The notes: a model not told the origin generated them from the sequence alone. Counted from the stretch's first letter, positions 10,880 to 21,320 are shown. The stretch is 64,000 nt of DNA from Chlorocebus sabaeus (GCF_047675955.1 NC_132923.1:91137137-91201136), one strand, 5' to 3'. Program-made: numbers and translations.

Positions 10880-12811
10880 AGGATGGACCCACCACACTTG
10901 AGTAAAAAACGCCCCACCCCTTGCAGAGTCATGGACCTTCACTCCAGGACCTATGGCCTTCAAACTAACATTCAAAAGGGTTTAATCCGTCTTTTTCTTC
11001 TGCCTTTAGCTACCCAAGGACATCTTATTATCAATGTAACTCGATCACCCTCCCCCGAAACAATTATATTAGATGCCTGTCTTGTCATGCCCTGCGGGGG
11101 TCTCCAAAGTCAAAGACAGCTAGCCTCTTCAGAAAAGTACCTTTGTCCCTCTAGGATAAATTATACTGCCTACAAAACTAACTCTTGCACTGAACAGGCA
11201 CAAACTTAGCATTGGTGGTTTTGCTATACTTGGGGAGATGTTATATGGACTACCAAGTATCAGGGCTGGACCTCCTCAGAGGGTTGCACTGCCCTAAAAC
11301 CCTACCTCCACTTCACCAAAGGAACTACCCCCTCTTATTGCCAATCTCTTCATTAATACCCCTACCTCCACCAACCCTACACCCACTTTAGAGTGCTTTT
11401 ACGGCCTAGAAGCAGATGTCACTGGAAAGGACCCTATAGGCTTCTTTGAAATGCTCTTTGTTCCTCCTCCTCCATCTTCCACCGTTACCCGCTCCCCAAA
11501 CCCACAAAATCAAACCATTTCTCGCTTCATGCCCAATGACAAAACCAAAGTAGCTATAGTAGAAGTCAAGGACTTAAAGCAAACCATAGCCATAGAAACC
11601 GGGTATCAAGACATAAACGCCTGGCTGGAATGGATTAAATATTCTGTTGGCACCCTAAATAAAAGCGATTGCTGTGCTTGTGCAATGGGCGGGCCAGAAA
11701 TCCAAATTGTTCCCCTCCCACTCGGATGGGCCAACCAACCAGGCATGGACTGTATGGTAGCTCTCTCTTCCAGTACCCCATAGCCTGGGGAAACAAGTCA
11801 TGTGCCACTCTTTCAGTACACTTCCCAAAGATCAGGAATCCTATGGGACAGCCCCCAAGGGCCATTCGACTTCCAGCTCTCGATGCCAATTTTACCTCGT
11901 GTCTCTCATGGCAAGGGGAAAATCTGATATTCCTTGGAAACATGATGGGATGTAGTGAGACTAAACTTTTTCAAACTTTTTTCAATCAGTTGGCCTTATC
12001 CACCCCCAGTGGATGTGTGGTAGTATTGTGGGGAACCAATATTGGGTACACTGCCAAGTGACTAGAGCACTTGCACTCTGACCTAATTGGCCATCCCTTT
12101 CACCTTGACATTTCATCAACCAGACAGGAAGCAGGTAACCCGAAGAAAAAGAGAAGTCCCAATAAATGGGTCCTTTGACCCCCACGTTTACATAGACAGC
12201 AATGGGGTCGTGTTGGGGGGTACCAAATGAATTCAATGCTTGAAACCAAATAGCTGCTGGGATCGAGACTATCTTATTCTGGTGGTTCACTATAAACAAA
12301 AATGTAGAATGGATAAATTACGTATACTACAATCAGCAGCGATTCATCAGTTATACCAGAGATGCCATAAAAGGAATAACTGAACGATTAGGCCCTACCA
12401 GCTAGATGGTCTTGGAAAATAGAATAGCTCTTGACATGATGTTAGCCAAAAAAGGCGGAGTCTTGCCAGTGTTGTACTTTTATCCCTAATGATACAGCCC
12501 CCGATGGGACAATCACAAAAGCCTTACAAAGCCTTACCACCCTAGCAAATGAAATGGCCAAAAACTCTGGAATAGACGACCCCTTTACGGGCCTGATGGA
12601 AAGGTGGTTTGGAAAATGGAAAGGACTCATGTCCTCAATCTTTACCTCCCTTGCAATTGTTACAGGTGTACTCATCCTTGTGGGCTGCTGTATCATACCT
12701 TATATTCGTGGGTTAACCCCAAGGCTCATAGAAGCAGCTCTCACAAAATCCTCCCCTCCTTCTCCGTACTCAGATAAGCTCTTGCTCCTAGATAATCAAG
12801 AACAATAAAGC
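10880..12811 (+). pseudogene. proviral envelope remnant
   Basis: The start region overlaps the end of integrase. The surface subunit is spread over at least three frames (10883-11209, 11451-11783, 11669-12061) with a CCAC cysteine motif near 11670. A basic RRKR cleavage-type site is at 12141-12152. The transmembrane subunit is broken by stops. A LENRIALDMMLA heptad segment near 12412-12450 is followed by GGVL where the family has a cysteine. The last open piece, 12554-12808, holds a hydrophobic anchor (LAIVTGVLILVGCCIIPYI) and a short tail. It cannot give a full envelope protein. Confidence 0.85.
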
Positions 12812-12852
12812 CAAATCCTGTTGAAGAACTTTGAAGAGGAAGAACTATAGAA

Positions 12853-12867
12853 CAAAAGAGGGGAAAT
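12853..12867 (+). other. polypurine tract of the provirus
   Basis: A run of A and G with AGAGGGGAAA lies immediately before the 3' LTR, as needed for plus-strand priming. Confidence 0.8.
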
Positions 12868-13241
12868 TGTTGGGACAACTAAGTTCCTCTTCAAAGACTC
12901 AACTTTCCGGTCGTAAGTTGTAAAAGCTGTAAATCAATCCTACCTGCCCCACCTTCTTCTACTTTTCGCAAATTGTACATTTACCATATTTGGAAAAGTT
13001 TAAGTCTTAGCCAATCAGGATTAGCTTAGATTGTGCGGTCCAACCCCAGCCAATAGGGGAAGGACACAGAAACAGGAACTGCGTTAGGATTAAAAACTCC
13101 TTCCCTCCTTTGTTGGGTGTGCTCTTGTGATTGGAACAGGCCACAAGCAGCACTGTCCTGCAGAAGTAAAGGTGCCTTGCTGAGAAATTTTCTGTCTAAG
13201 TGCAGGTTTCTTTTGGCTACACCGAACACTTGTTTCCAACA
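12868..13241 (+). repeat. 3' LTR of the provirus
   Basis: It is 374 bp, with CCAAT at 13050-13054, and it keeps more CpG sites than the 5' copy (for example in TTTCCGGTCG). It lies about 5 kb upstream of the IPP CpG island on the same strand. Confidence 0.93.
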
Positions 13242-13284
13242 GTAACACATAAAATAAAAAATCCTCCTACAAATCAATACAAAA
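13242..13284 (+). mobile_element. old L1, piece 2 (continues after the provirus)
   Basis: A-rich L1 ORF2-like text resumes directly after the 3' LTR with the target-site GTAA. Confidence 0.5.
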
Positions 13285-13534
13285 AAATGAATTTTGTTTT
13301 TCTTTTTTCTTCTTTTTTCTTGAGACAAAGTCTCACTCTGTCGCCCAGGCTGGAGTGCAGTAGCTGGGATCACAGGCTTCTGCTACCATGCCTGGCTAAT
13401 TGTTTTGTATTTTTAGTAGAGGTGGGCTTTTGCCATGTTGGCCAGGCTGGTCTCGAACTCCTGACCTCAAGTTATCTGCCCACCTCGGCCTCCCAAAGTG
13501 CTGGGATTACAGGGGTGAGCCACTGCACCCAGCC
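13285..13534 (-). mobile_element. Alu with internal deletion
   Basis: The left-arm interior is missing between GGAGTGCAG and TAGCTGGGATCACAGG. Confidence 0.9.
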
Positions 13535-13561
13535 CATTTTTGAAGTTGGTTTATTTTTTAT

Positions 13562-13775
13562 GAAACTCCATCTGTACTAAAAATACAAAAAATTAGCCAG
13601 GTGTGGTGGTGAAGACCTGTAGTCCTAGCTACTTAAGGGGGCACTGAGATGGGAGAAACGCTTGAACCCAGAAGGTGGAGATTGCAGTGAACCAAAATCC
13701 TGCCACTGCACTACAACCTGGGCTACAGAGTGAGACTCCATCTTAAAAATAAATAAATAAATAAACAAATAATAA
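13562..13775 (+). mobile_element. Alu, 5' truncated
   Basis: Starts at GAAACTCCATCTGTAC and ends in AAATAAATAAAT repeats. Confidence 0.88.
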
Positions 13776-13829
13776 AAAATAAAAATGGGCAAAGGACATG
13801 AACAACCATTTTATAGAAAAAGAAACTTT
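13776..13829 (+). mobile_element. old L1, piece 3
   Basis: ATGGGCAAAGGACATGAACA is the well-known L1 ORF2 segment on the plus strand. Confidence 0.7.
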
Positions 13830-13936
13830 GGCCAGGTGCAGTGGCTCATGCCTGTAATTCCAACACTTTGAGAGATGAGGCAGAAGGATCGCTTGACACC
13901 AGGAGTTCAAGACAAGCCTGGACAACGCAGGGAGGT
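13830..13936 (+). mobile_element. Alu left-arm fragment
   Basis: Sense left arm, cut at GGACAACGCAGGG. Confidence 0.85.
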
Positions 13937-14078
13937 TTTTTGGTTTGTTTGTTTTGTAGAGACAGGATCTCCCTATGTTGTACAGGCTGATCTTGAACTC
14001 CTGGGCTCAAGCAACTCTCCCATCTAGGCCTCCTACAGTGAGGGGATTATAGGTGTGAGCCACTGCATCTGGCATACA
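13937..14078 (-). mobile_element. Alu monomer fragment
   Basis: Antisense single arm with GTAGAGACAGGATCTCCC, abutting the sense arm head to head. Confidence 0.75.
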
Positions 14079-14084
14079 AAATTT

Positions 14085-14089
14085 AAAAA

Positions 14090-14138
<49 letters not shown>
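14085..14138 (+). repeat. (A)n(TA)n tract
   Basis: A poly-A run passes into about 15 AT units between two Alu fragments. Confidence 0.95.
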
Positions 14139-14140
<2 letters not shown>

Positions 14141-14328
14141 TGAGCATGGTGGCCTATGCCTGTAGTCCTAGCTACTGCTGGGGAGGGGAGGGTGTTGAAG
14201 GGAGCTGGGCAGGAAGATTGCTTGGGCTGAAGAGTTCCAGGCTGCAGTGAGTTGTGATCACACCACTGCCCTCCAGCCTAGGTGACAGAGCAAGACCCCA
14301 TATCAGAAAAATAACAACAAAATAAAGA
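14139..14328 (+). mobile_element. Alu fragment (old, J-like)
   Basis: Sense right portion with AGTTGTGATCACACCACTGC, tail of ATAACAACAAAATAAAG. Confidence 0.8.
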
Positions 14329-14343
14329 AATTTAATTAGCCTA

Positions 14344-14539
14344 TGTCTTAGTCTGTTCTGGCTGCCCTAACAAGATACCATAGACTGAGTGGCTTAAACA
14401 ACAGAAATTTATTTCTCAAAGTTTTAGAAACTGGGAAGTCCAAGATCAAGGTGCCAGTAGGGTAGGTTTCATTCTAAGGCCTCTTCTCTTGGCTTGCAGG
14501 CAACCATCATCTCACTATGTGCTCACATAATCTTTTGTT

Positions 14540-14591
<52 letters not shown>

Positions 14592-14817
14592 TATGAGAGA
14601 GAGAGAGAGAGACAGAGAGAGAAAGAGAGAGCGCAAGACAGACCAAGTACACTCTGGCGTGTCTTCTTACAAGGACTCTAATCTCATGATGATCCCACCC
14701 TAATGACCTCATCTAACCCTAATGACCTCCCAAAGGCCCCATCTCTAAATACCATTACATTGGAGGCTAGGGCTTCAACATGTAAATTGTGGGGAGGACA
14801 CAGTTTAGTCTAGACTA
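14344..14817 (-). mobile_element. solo LTR, ERVL-MaLR type (MLT1/MST-like), minus strand
   Basis: It opens with TGTCTTAGTCTGTTCTGGC and closes with the LTR head in reverse (ACACAGTTTAGTCTAG). It is flanked by a perfect 5-bp duplication GCCTA (14339-14343, 14818-14822). It contains a compound microsatellite at 14540-14632. Confidence 0.7.
14540..14632 (+). repeat. compound (CT)n(GT)n(GA)n microsatellite
   Basis: CT, then GT, then GA dinucleotide runs occur back to back within the LTR. Confidence 0.95.
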
Positions 14818-14822
14818 GCCTA

Positions 14823-15121
14823 TAGATGAAGACTTGCTCTTTTGCCCAGGCTGGAGTGCAGTGGCACGATCTCAGTTCACTGCAACCTCTGCCTCCCAGG
14901 TCCAAGCAATTCTCCTGCCTTAGCCTCCAGAGTAGCTGGGATCACAGGCATGCACCACCATGCCCAACTAATTTTTTTTTTTTTTTTTTTTTTGTACTTT
15001 TAGTAGAGCTGGGGTTTCACCATGTTGGCCAGGCTGGTCACCAACTCCTGACCTCAGGTGATCCACCTGCCTCAGCCTCCCAAAATACTGAGATCACAGC
15101 TGTGAGCCACTGTGCCTGGCC
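14823..15121 (-). mobile_element. Alu
   Basis: Antisense, lacks a T head; its middle linker has a long T run at 14972-14993. Confidence 0.94.
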
Positions 15122-15435
15122 ATCAGCCTATAAACATCTTTTTACTGCCCAAGCTCATTAATGAGCAGAGAACATAAATTAAAATAAAAGTGAGATAACA
15201 TTTTATACCCACCAGATTATACAAAATCAAAACATCTGATGATATTAAGTGTTGGCAAGGATGCAGAGCAAGAGAATTCTCATTCACTGCTGGTGGAAAT
15301 GTAGGTTGGAACAGTTTGAATAAGAGTTAAGTGAAGTACTTTCTAATGAAATTGGTGATGAACATACCCTACGTTCCAGCAATTCTGCTTCTAGGTATAT
15401 ATGCTAAAGTATATAAAATAAAAATGTAGAGACTA
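15122..15435 (+). mobile_element. old L1, piece 4
   Basis: GTTGGCAAGGATGCAGAG and TCACTGCTGGTGGAAATGTA are diverged matches to the ORF2 end of L1, the next segment expected after piece 3. Confidence 0.75.
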
Positions 15436-15739
15436 GGCCAGGTGCCGTGGCTCATATGCCTGTAATCCCAGCACTTTGGGAGGCCGAGGCAGGAGGATCA
15501 CCAGGTCAGGAGATCAAGACCATCCTGGCTAACACAGTGAAACCCCATCTCTACTAAAAATACAAAAAATTAGCTGGGCGTGGTGGTGGGCACCTATGGT
15601 CTTAGCTGCTTGGGAGGCTGAGGCAGGAGAGTGGCGTGAACCCGGGAGGTGGAGGTTGCAGTGAGCCGAGATCGCACCGTTGCACTCCAGCCTGGTGACA
15701 CAGCGAGACTCCATCTCAAAAAAAAAAAAAAAAAAAAAA
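15436..15739 (+). mobile_element. Alu with target duplication
   Basis: Perfect AAATGTAGAGACTA at 15422-15435 and 15740-15753. Confidence 0.97.
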
Positions 15740-15753
15740 AAATGTAGAGACTA

Positions 15754-17061
15754 ATCTCTAAATGTAACATTTTATTTGGGAGGCAAGAATTACAATTCAA
15801 AGCATATGCAGACTGGGTGTTCTTTGGTTCACTGTTTGAGGTTTTACAAAAAGGAGAAAAGTTACATATGACTTTGAAAGAAAGTTCATTGGCACTAGGA
15901 AAGTTTTAGGTTACTGGCAAGCTCTGATTGGTGAGTGACTGCAGTGGGTAAAACTAGTCCTTTGAGGCTGGGCTCAGTGGCTCAAGCCTGTAATCCCAGG
16001 ACTTTAGGAGATTTAGGTGAGTGGATCACTTAAGCCTGGGAGTTTAAGGCCAGCCTGGCAACATGATGAAACAAAAAAGACAAAAAAGACTGTCTACAAA
16101 AAAGACAAAAATTAGCTGAGCTTGCTGGTATGCACCTGTAGTTCCAACTATTTGGGAAGCTGAAGTGAGAGGATTGATTGAGTCCAGCAGGTCTAGGCTG
16201 CAGTGAGCCCCGCCCCAATCACACCACTGCACTCCAGCCTGGGTGACAGGGAGAGACGCTGTCAAAAAACAAAACAAAACAACAAACAATAACAACAACA
16301 ACAAACCACCAAAAAACCAAACTAGTCTTTGAGTCATGGCAGTTTGTTTCAATAGCTATTGGGTAAAACTGGTGTCAGGTTACAACAGGCAGTTTCGGCA
16401 GCCAGGGTTGCAGAGAATTACATTCTTTGAGCAATGTAATGTGCCCTCAGTGCTTCCCCTCCCACTGTTTTCATTGGGTATGACAAGAATGACCCAATTT
16501 GTATGCTCAACTTTCACAGGCGTAATCCAGTAGTAAATCATGAAATTGATTTTAGTAGTGCTGAAGTATAATTTTCTGAAAAGTAAAATCATGACTCTCT
16601 TACAAATATAAAATAAATAGGTATCAAATATTTTATTCATCTTATTAACTTATAAGGGAGCCAGTACGGTGTTTAGGAGTGTAGCATGAATTTGCTAAGA
16701 ATCAGGAATGTTTAAATGAATTTGCTAAGAAGGCTAAAAATGGTTTAATATGCTACAGGTCAATAAAGCAATGTTTTGGTGTATATTTTCTACCAATGGG
16801 CAGAATTATTTTGAGTACTATCAGCTTTCTGGTAAAATAGTTTAGTCAATAGAAAGAGCTCCCTACGGATGCAAATCCTTCCAGCCTTACACTGAAAGGG
16901 CACCCAGAATTCTCTTTTCCTCATTTCCAAATCTTTGACAATGTTTGCTGACAATAGGTCCCTGTTAGCAGTTTTTGGTAATTAAAGAGAAAAGAAGAAA
17001 TAGAAATTTAGTGCACTGGCGGTCGTAAGTGTAAACGTAGTTTTGCGGAGATTTTGTTTCA
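15754..17061. other. no gene seen outside the Alu at 15967-16319
   Basis: The flanks 15754-15966 and 16320-17061 are ordinary unique or very old repeat sequence; I recognise no exon or element. Confidence 0.5.
15967..16319 (+). mobile_element. old Alu with long AAC-rich tail
   Basis: AACTAGTCCTTTGAG before and AACTAGTCTTTGAG after; contains a repeated ACAAAAAAGAC segment. Confidence 0.93.
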
Positions 17062-17361
17062 GGCCAGGCACGGTGGCTCACACCTCCCAACACTTTTGGG
17101 GGCTGAGGCTGGCGGATCACTCGAGTCCAGGAGTTGGAGACCAGCCTGGTCAACATGGCAAAATCTTGTCTCTACTAAAAATACAAAAGATTAGCCTGGG
17201 GGTGGTGGCACAGGCCTATAGTCCCAGCTACTCAGGAGGCTGAGGTGGGAGGATTGCCAGAGCCCAAGAAGTGGAGGCTAGAGTGAGCCGAGATGGCACT
17301 ACTGCACTCCAGCCTCGGCGACAGAGCCAGGCCCTGTCTCATAAAAAGAGAAAGAAATACA
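17062..17361 (+). mobile_element. Alu
   Basis: Sense, short deletion in the first CCTGTAATCCCAGC box; ends in an AAAGAGAAAGAAATA tail. Confidence 0.93.
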
Positions 17362-17640
17362 CGTTGGGAGGCCAAGGCGGGCGGATCACCTGAGGTCGGG
17401 AGTTTGAGACCAGCCTTACCAACATGGAGAAACCCTGTCTCTACTAAAAATACAAAATTAGCCAGGCATGGTGGCGCATGCCTGCAATCCCAGCTACTTG
17501 GGAGGCTGAGGCAGGAGAATCGCTTGAACCCAGGAGACAGAGGTTGCCGTGAGCCGAGATCGGGTCATTACATTCATTCCAGCCTGGGCAACAAGAGCGA
17601 AAACTCCGTCTCGAAAAACAAAAATTAAAAACAAAGAAAT
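17362..17640 (+). mobile_element. Alu lacking its first about 35 bp
   Basis: Begins at GTTGGGAGGCCAAGG directly after the previous tail. Confidence 0.9.
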
Positions 17641-17879
17641 AAAATTTTGTGTCAGATATATATATCTATATGTATAATCACAAGTATATATTGGGTTTGA
17701 TGTAAAATATTTTTGTTCACCGTAGGCTGGGATCAAAACAGTTTGAAAGCCATAATGTGACACGAGGGTCAACAGTGAAAAAACCTGGACTTTGAGTTCT
17801 TCCTTCCCCAAAATAAGCACCCCTTCAGTGCCAGGCTCAGTCATGCAGACTCAGAAAACGATTCGAGAGAACAGTAGAG

Positions 17880-18650
17880 AAGCACCGTGCCAGGTGTTCG
17901 GCGCGTCTCTCCTTAACACTGAGATCCGCGGCCTTCCCGGGACACCACAAGAATCAAGAGTGCAAGCGGGATGGAAAGGGCGAGCCAGCCGGCCCCAGCA
18001 GGCAGGAGCAGAGGCTTGCAGCTACGCTGTGGGTCCGCGGGGAAGCAAGCCGAAGCCCTGAGCCCCAGCAGTGGGCACTGAGAGGCTCCCGCGGCCCCGC
18101 CACCTGCGAGCGGCAGAACCTTGCGCACGCGCAGTGAAAACCCAGGGGCCGCAAAGCATCAGAAGCCCCTCCACCCCGCCCGGCTTCGCCTCCTGTCCTG
18201 GGGGCACTCACTCCCACGGCCCACTCACTCCCGCCTCGTCACCCCCGCCAGGTTTTCCCCGCCCTTTCCGGCCGGGGCTGGTAGCGATTGCGCGCGCAGG
18301 GCCTGAGCGGGCGTCGGAGGGAAGGGGAAGCGGCGGGTAAGGAGATCCTGCGTCCGGGCGCGTCTCTGACGGGGTTGGGAACTTCCTCTTATACTCTCTC
18401 CAGCTTTCCGGACCCCAGAGGACTAGAGAGAGAAACTTCTAGAAATGTGTATTTCCTTGCCTTTCCTCCGGCCGCCGCAGGCCTTCCTCCGACAGTCTTA
18501 AGTGTCGCCCTCTCCAGACCTTCCTGTCCGGACCGGTCCTGCCTCCCCCGCCCCAACTGGGGAATCCTGAGGCTGTGTCCCCAGTCCCTCTGTTGTCGCT
18601 TCGTTTGTCTGAGATCCCTTCCCTGACCTTTAGGTAGCGCAGGAACGGTT
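17880..18650. promoter_or_regulatory. IPP: CpG island, probable IPP promoter
   Basis: This is the only stretch in the window with dense CpG and high GC that is not an Alu. There is no TATA box. An exact NRF1-type palindrome (YGCGCAYGCGCR) lies at 18122-18133, a related GC alternation at 18289-18298, and ETS-type TTCCGG cores near 18267 and 18404. It sits 4.1-4.9 kb before the first coding exon, which fits a broad housekeeping promoter. Transcription start sites cannot be placed from sequence. Confidence 0.85.
18250..18336 (+). other. IPP: probable non-coding exon 1 of IPP (start approximate)
   Basis: A good splice donor, GCGG|GTAAGG, has its GT at 18337-18338 in the middle of the CpG island. 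Exon 2 begins with an acceptor at 22715 and has 50 untranslated bases, so an upstream non-coding exon is needed. The 5' end is a guess; only the donor is supported by sequence. Confidence 0.55.
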
Positions 18651-18866
18651 ATTAGCTTTTAGTGTAGCAGCAGTTTAGGACTAGCTCTCTATGTTGGGCC
18701 CCCAACTCAAGCACAAAGAACCACGGGTGTTTTGACGCTTGTTCCGGGGGTTGTTTCTGACACCCTTTTGTTGAAGCAGTTTCGGCATGTTCTCAGCAGT
18801 GAATTCAAAGCTAGCAAACATATGTCCCGCTTTAGTTCCTCTGGGCAATTCTACCGTTTCCTAGTA

Positions 18867-19148
18867 TTTTTGAGACAGTCTCGCCCGGTCGCCTAGGCTG
18901 GAGTGCAGTGGTGAGATCACAACTCACTGCAGCCTCGACTTCTCAGGCTCTAGCGATCCTCTAACCTCAGCCTCCTGAGTAGCCGGAAGTACAGGCGTGC
19001 CCCATCACACACAGCTAATGTTTAAAAACTTTTTAGGGGGGCCTCACTATGTTCCCCAGGCTGGTCTTGAACTCCAGGACTCAAGCGATCCTCCTGCCAG
19101 GGCATCCCAAAGTGCTGGGATTACAGGTGTGAGCCACCTTGCCCAGCC
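18867..19148 (-). mobile_element. Alu (J-like)
   Basis: Antisense, diverged, in intron 1 just after the CpG island. Confidence 0.9.
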
Positions 19149-19596
19149 AATAATCTGCTTTTCAGATTTGGGGCACATCAGGCATGTCCCTTATATCCCT
19201 ATGCAATGTCGCAGAATTGCGCTCTTTTCCTTTGGAAATATGGTCATTCCACATGCCACCTTTTGGGATGACGTTCCTACTCCACTGACAGTGGGATGGT
19301 ATCAGCAGTTACTGAGAAGCATGGTAACAAACTAGTATTTCTATTGTTTGCCACCCAAATGGATATTCAGTCAACTCTTTCTTGTAGCAGGAGGCAGCAT
19401 TTTAGCTCAGTGGCTGTGCTTGATGCCTTGAAGGGACAGAGGAAGTACCTTGTATTTAAACCACTAGGGTTAAAAATGTTCTGACAGAAATGTAAAACAG
19501 AAAAGGCCTGACACTCATGTCATGTTGATAATGTTTACAGGTCACATTTCTTTGTAGGGCCAAATACATGCTTTCTCCTCCCCCACCTCCCCCCCT

Positions 19597-19880
19597 CTTT
19601 TTTTTTTTGAGACAGAGTCTGTCTGTTGCCCAGGCTAGAGTGCAATGGCTCGATCTCCATTCACTGCAACATCTGCCTCCCAGGTTCAAGCTATTCTCCT
19701 GCCTAAGCCTCCCGAGTCACTGAGATTACAGGCGCCCACCACCATGCCTGAGTAATTTTTTGCATTTTTTAGTAGAGATGGGGTCCCCATGTTGGCCAGG
19801 CTGGTCCTGAGTGCCTGACCTCTGGTGATCCACCCGCCTCAGCCTTCCAAAGTTCTGGGATTAAAGGCATGAGCCACCGC
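19597..19880 (-). mobile_element. Alu, outer member of a nested cluster
   Basis: Stops at GAGCCACCGC; its last bases seem to resume at 20487-20504 (CAACCACTGCGCCTGGCC) after two inserted Alus. Confidence 0.88.
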
Positions 19881-20180
19881 TTTTTTTTTTTTTGAGACAG
19901 GGTCTTGCTCGGTCATCCAGGCTAGAGTGCAGTGGTGCCATCTCAGCTCACTGCAGCCTCAACTTCCCTGGCTCAGGTGGTCCTCCCACCTCAGCCTTCC
20001 CTGAGTAGCTGGGACTACAGGCCTGTGCTATCATGCCGGTCTAATTTTTTTTTGTATTGTTAGTAGAGACAGGGTTTAGCCGTGTTGCCCAGGCTGGTCT
20101 CAAACTCCTGGACTCAAGCAATCCGCCTGCCTTAGCCTCCTAAAGATCTGGGCTTACAGGTATGAGCCACTGTGCCCAGC
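19881..20180 (-). mobile_element. Alu, nested
   Basis: T head at 19881-19892, ends GTGCCCAGCC. Confidence 0.9.
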
Positions 20181-20189
20181 CCCTTTCGC

Positions 20190-20486
20190 CCTTTTTTTTT
20201 TTTTTCTGAGACAGTCTCGCTCTGTCACCCAGGATGGAGTGCAGTGATGCCATCTCGGCTCACTGCAACCTCTGCCACCTGTGTTCAAGCGATTCTCCTG
20301 CCTCAGCCTCCTGAGTAGCTGGGACTACAGGCACCTGCCATTGCGCTGGGCTAATTTTTGTATTTTTAATAGAGACGGGGTTTCACCGTGTTAGCCAGGA
20401 TGGTCTCGATCTCCTGACCTCGTGATCCACCCTCCTCGGCCTCCCAAAGTGCTGGGATTACAGGCGTGAGCCATCGCACCCAGCCC
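20190..20486 (-). mobile_element. Alu, nested
   Basis: T head at 20191-20205, ends CGCACCCAGCC. Confidence 0.92.
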
Positions 20487-20579
20487 AACCACTGCGCCTG
20501 GCCCTCGCCCTCTTTAAAAAATTTATTTTTCCCTCCAATTTGGGTGACAGAGTGAGACCCTGTCCCCAAAAATAGATGT

Positions 20580-20703
20580 TTTTTAAATTGACACATAATG
20601 ATTGTTTTATGTTTACATTTATGGGGTAAAATGTGATATTTTGATACATGTATATAATGTGTAATGATCAAATCAGGGTAATTAGCATATTCATCACCTC
20701 AAA
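20580..20703 (-). mobile_element. L1 3' UTR fragment
   Basis: TTTATGGGGTAAAATGTGAT and GGTAATTAGCATATTCATCA fit a reversed L1 3' end. Confidence 0.65.
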
Positions 20704-20715
20704 CACTGCTTGCTT

Positions 20716-21020
20716 TTTTTTTTTTTTTTTTTTTTTTTGAGACGGAGTCTGGCTCTGTCACCCAGGCTGGAGTGCAGTGGCCGGATCTCTGCTCACCGCA
20801 AGCTCCGCCTCCCGGGTTTACGCCATTCTCCTGCCTCAGCCTCCCGAGTAGCTGGGACTACAGGCGCCCGCCACCTCGCCCGGCTAGTTTTTTGTACTTT
20901 TTAGTAGAGACGGGGTTTCACCGTGTTAGCCAGGATGGTCTCGATCTCCTGACCTCGTGATCCGCCCGTCTCGGCCTCCCAAAGTGCTGGGATTACAGGC
21001 TTGAGCCACCGCGCCCGGCC
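20716..21020 (-). mobile_element. AluY, Old World monkey type
   Basis: Contains GTGGCCGGATCT and AGGCTTGAGCCACCGC; ACTGCTTGC occurs on both flanks. Confidence 0.95.
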
Positions 21021-21320
21021 TACTGCTTGCTTTTATATGCTAGTTATATGTAATATGTTGATATGCTGTAGATGATGATATGACGCTTTAGCAGCTACCT
21101 TTGAACTCAAATTTCTCAATAAGTTAATTCCTAGAAAGTCATGATAATCAGCCTTGTTATTTTGACTTTGATACGTTTAAATGCTATAAATGTAACCATT
21201 TTTTTCTAACATCAGCACACACTATAAGTCTTATTACCCATTGATACCTAAATTACAAAATCTTAGTCATCTTAAATTTCCCTGTGCTATTCCATATATT
21301 ATATTACAGGATCTCATGGT

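Larger units (their letters stand above)
9290..10920 (+). pseudogene. proviral integrase remnant, split by two Alus
   Basis: The zinc-binding N-terminal part (GTHWG, then CIVCRKTN) is at about 9350-9475, followed by the catalytic core with YLLVIVDHLTHWVEA and DNGTP, in broken frames. Two plus-strand Alus (9866-10471) interrupt it. Beyond them the core resumes with TAPWKDLGLSPYEMLYG and the C-terminal domain with a WEGPY motif near 10825. Confidence 0.88.
3587..13241 (+). mobile_element. class I (gammaretrovirus-like) endogenous provirus, full length, defective
   Basis: Two LTRs in direct orientation begin TGTTGGGAC and end CCAACA. They flank leader, gag, pro, pol and env remnants in the usual order, with a primer binding site after the 5' LTR and a polypurine tract before the 3' LTR. 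The flanks GCAA (3583-3586) and GTAA (13242-13245) look like a 4-bp target duplication with one C-to-T change. By eye the LTRs differ at about 40 of 370 sites, so the insertion is tens of millions of years old. Four Alus (4450, 5753, 9866, 10171) interrupt it, and every coding region has stops and frameshifts. The proline-type primer site and the gag/pol motifs place it in class I; I cannot name the family with certainty. Confidence 0.93.

Noticed and set aside
12554..12808. Captured, syncytin-like envelope gene
   Set aside because: Only the anchor end is open; the rest of env has stops, shifts and a missing conserved cysteine.
14494..14712. Open frames with Ser-Leu or His-Thr runs
   Set aside because: Produced by the CT/GT/GA microsatellite.
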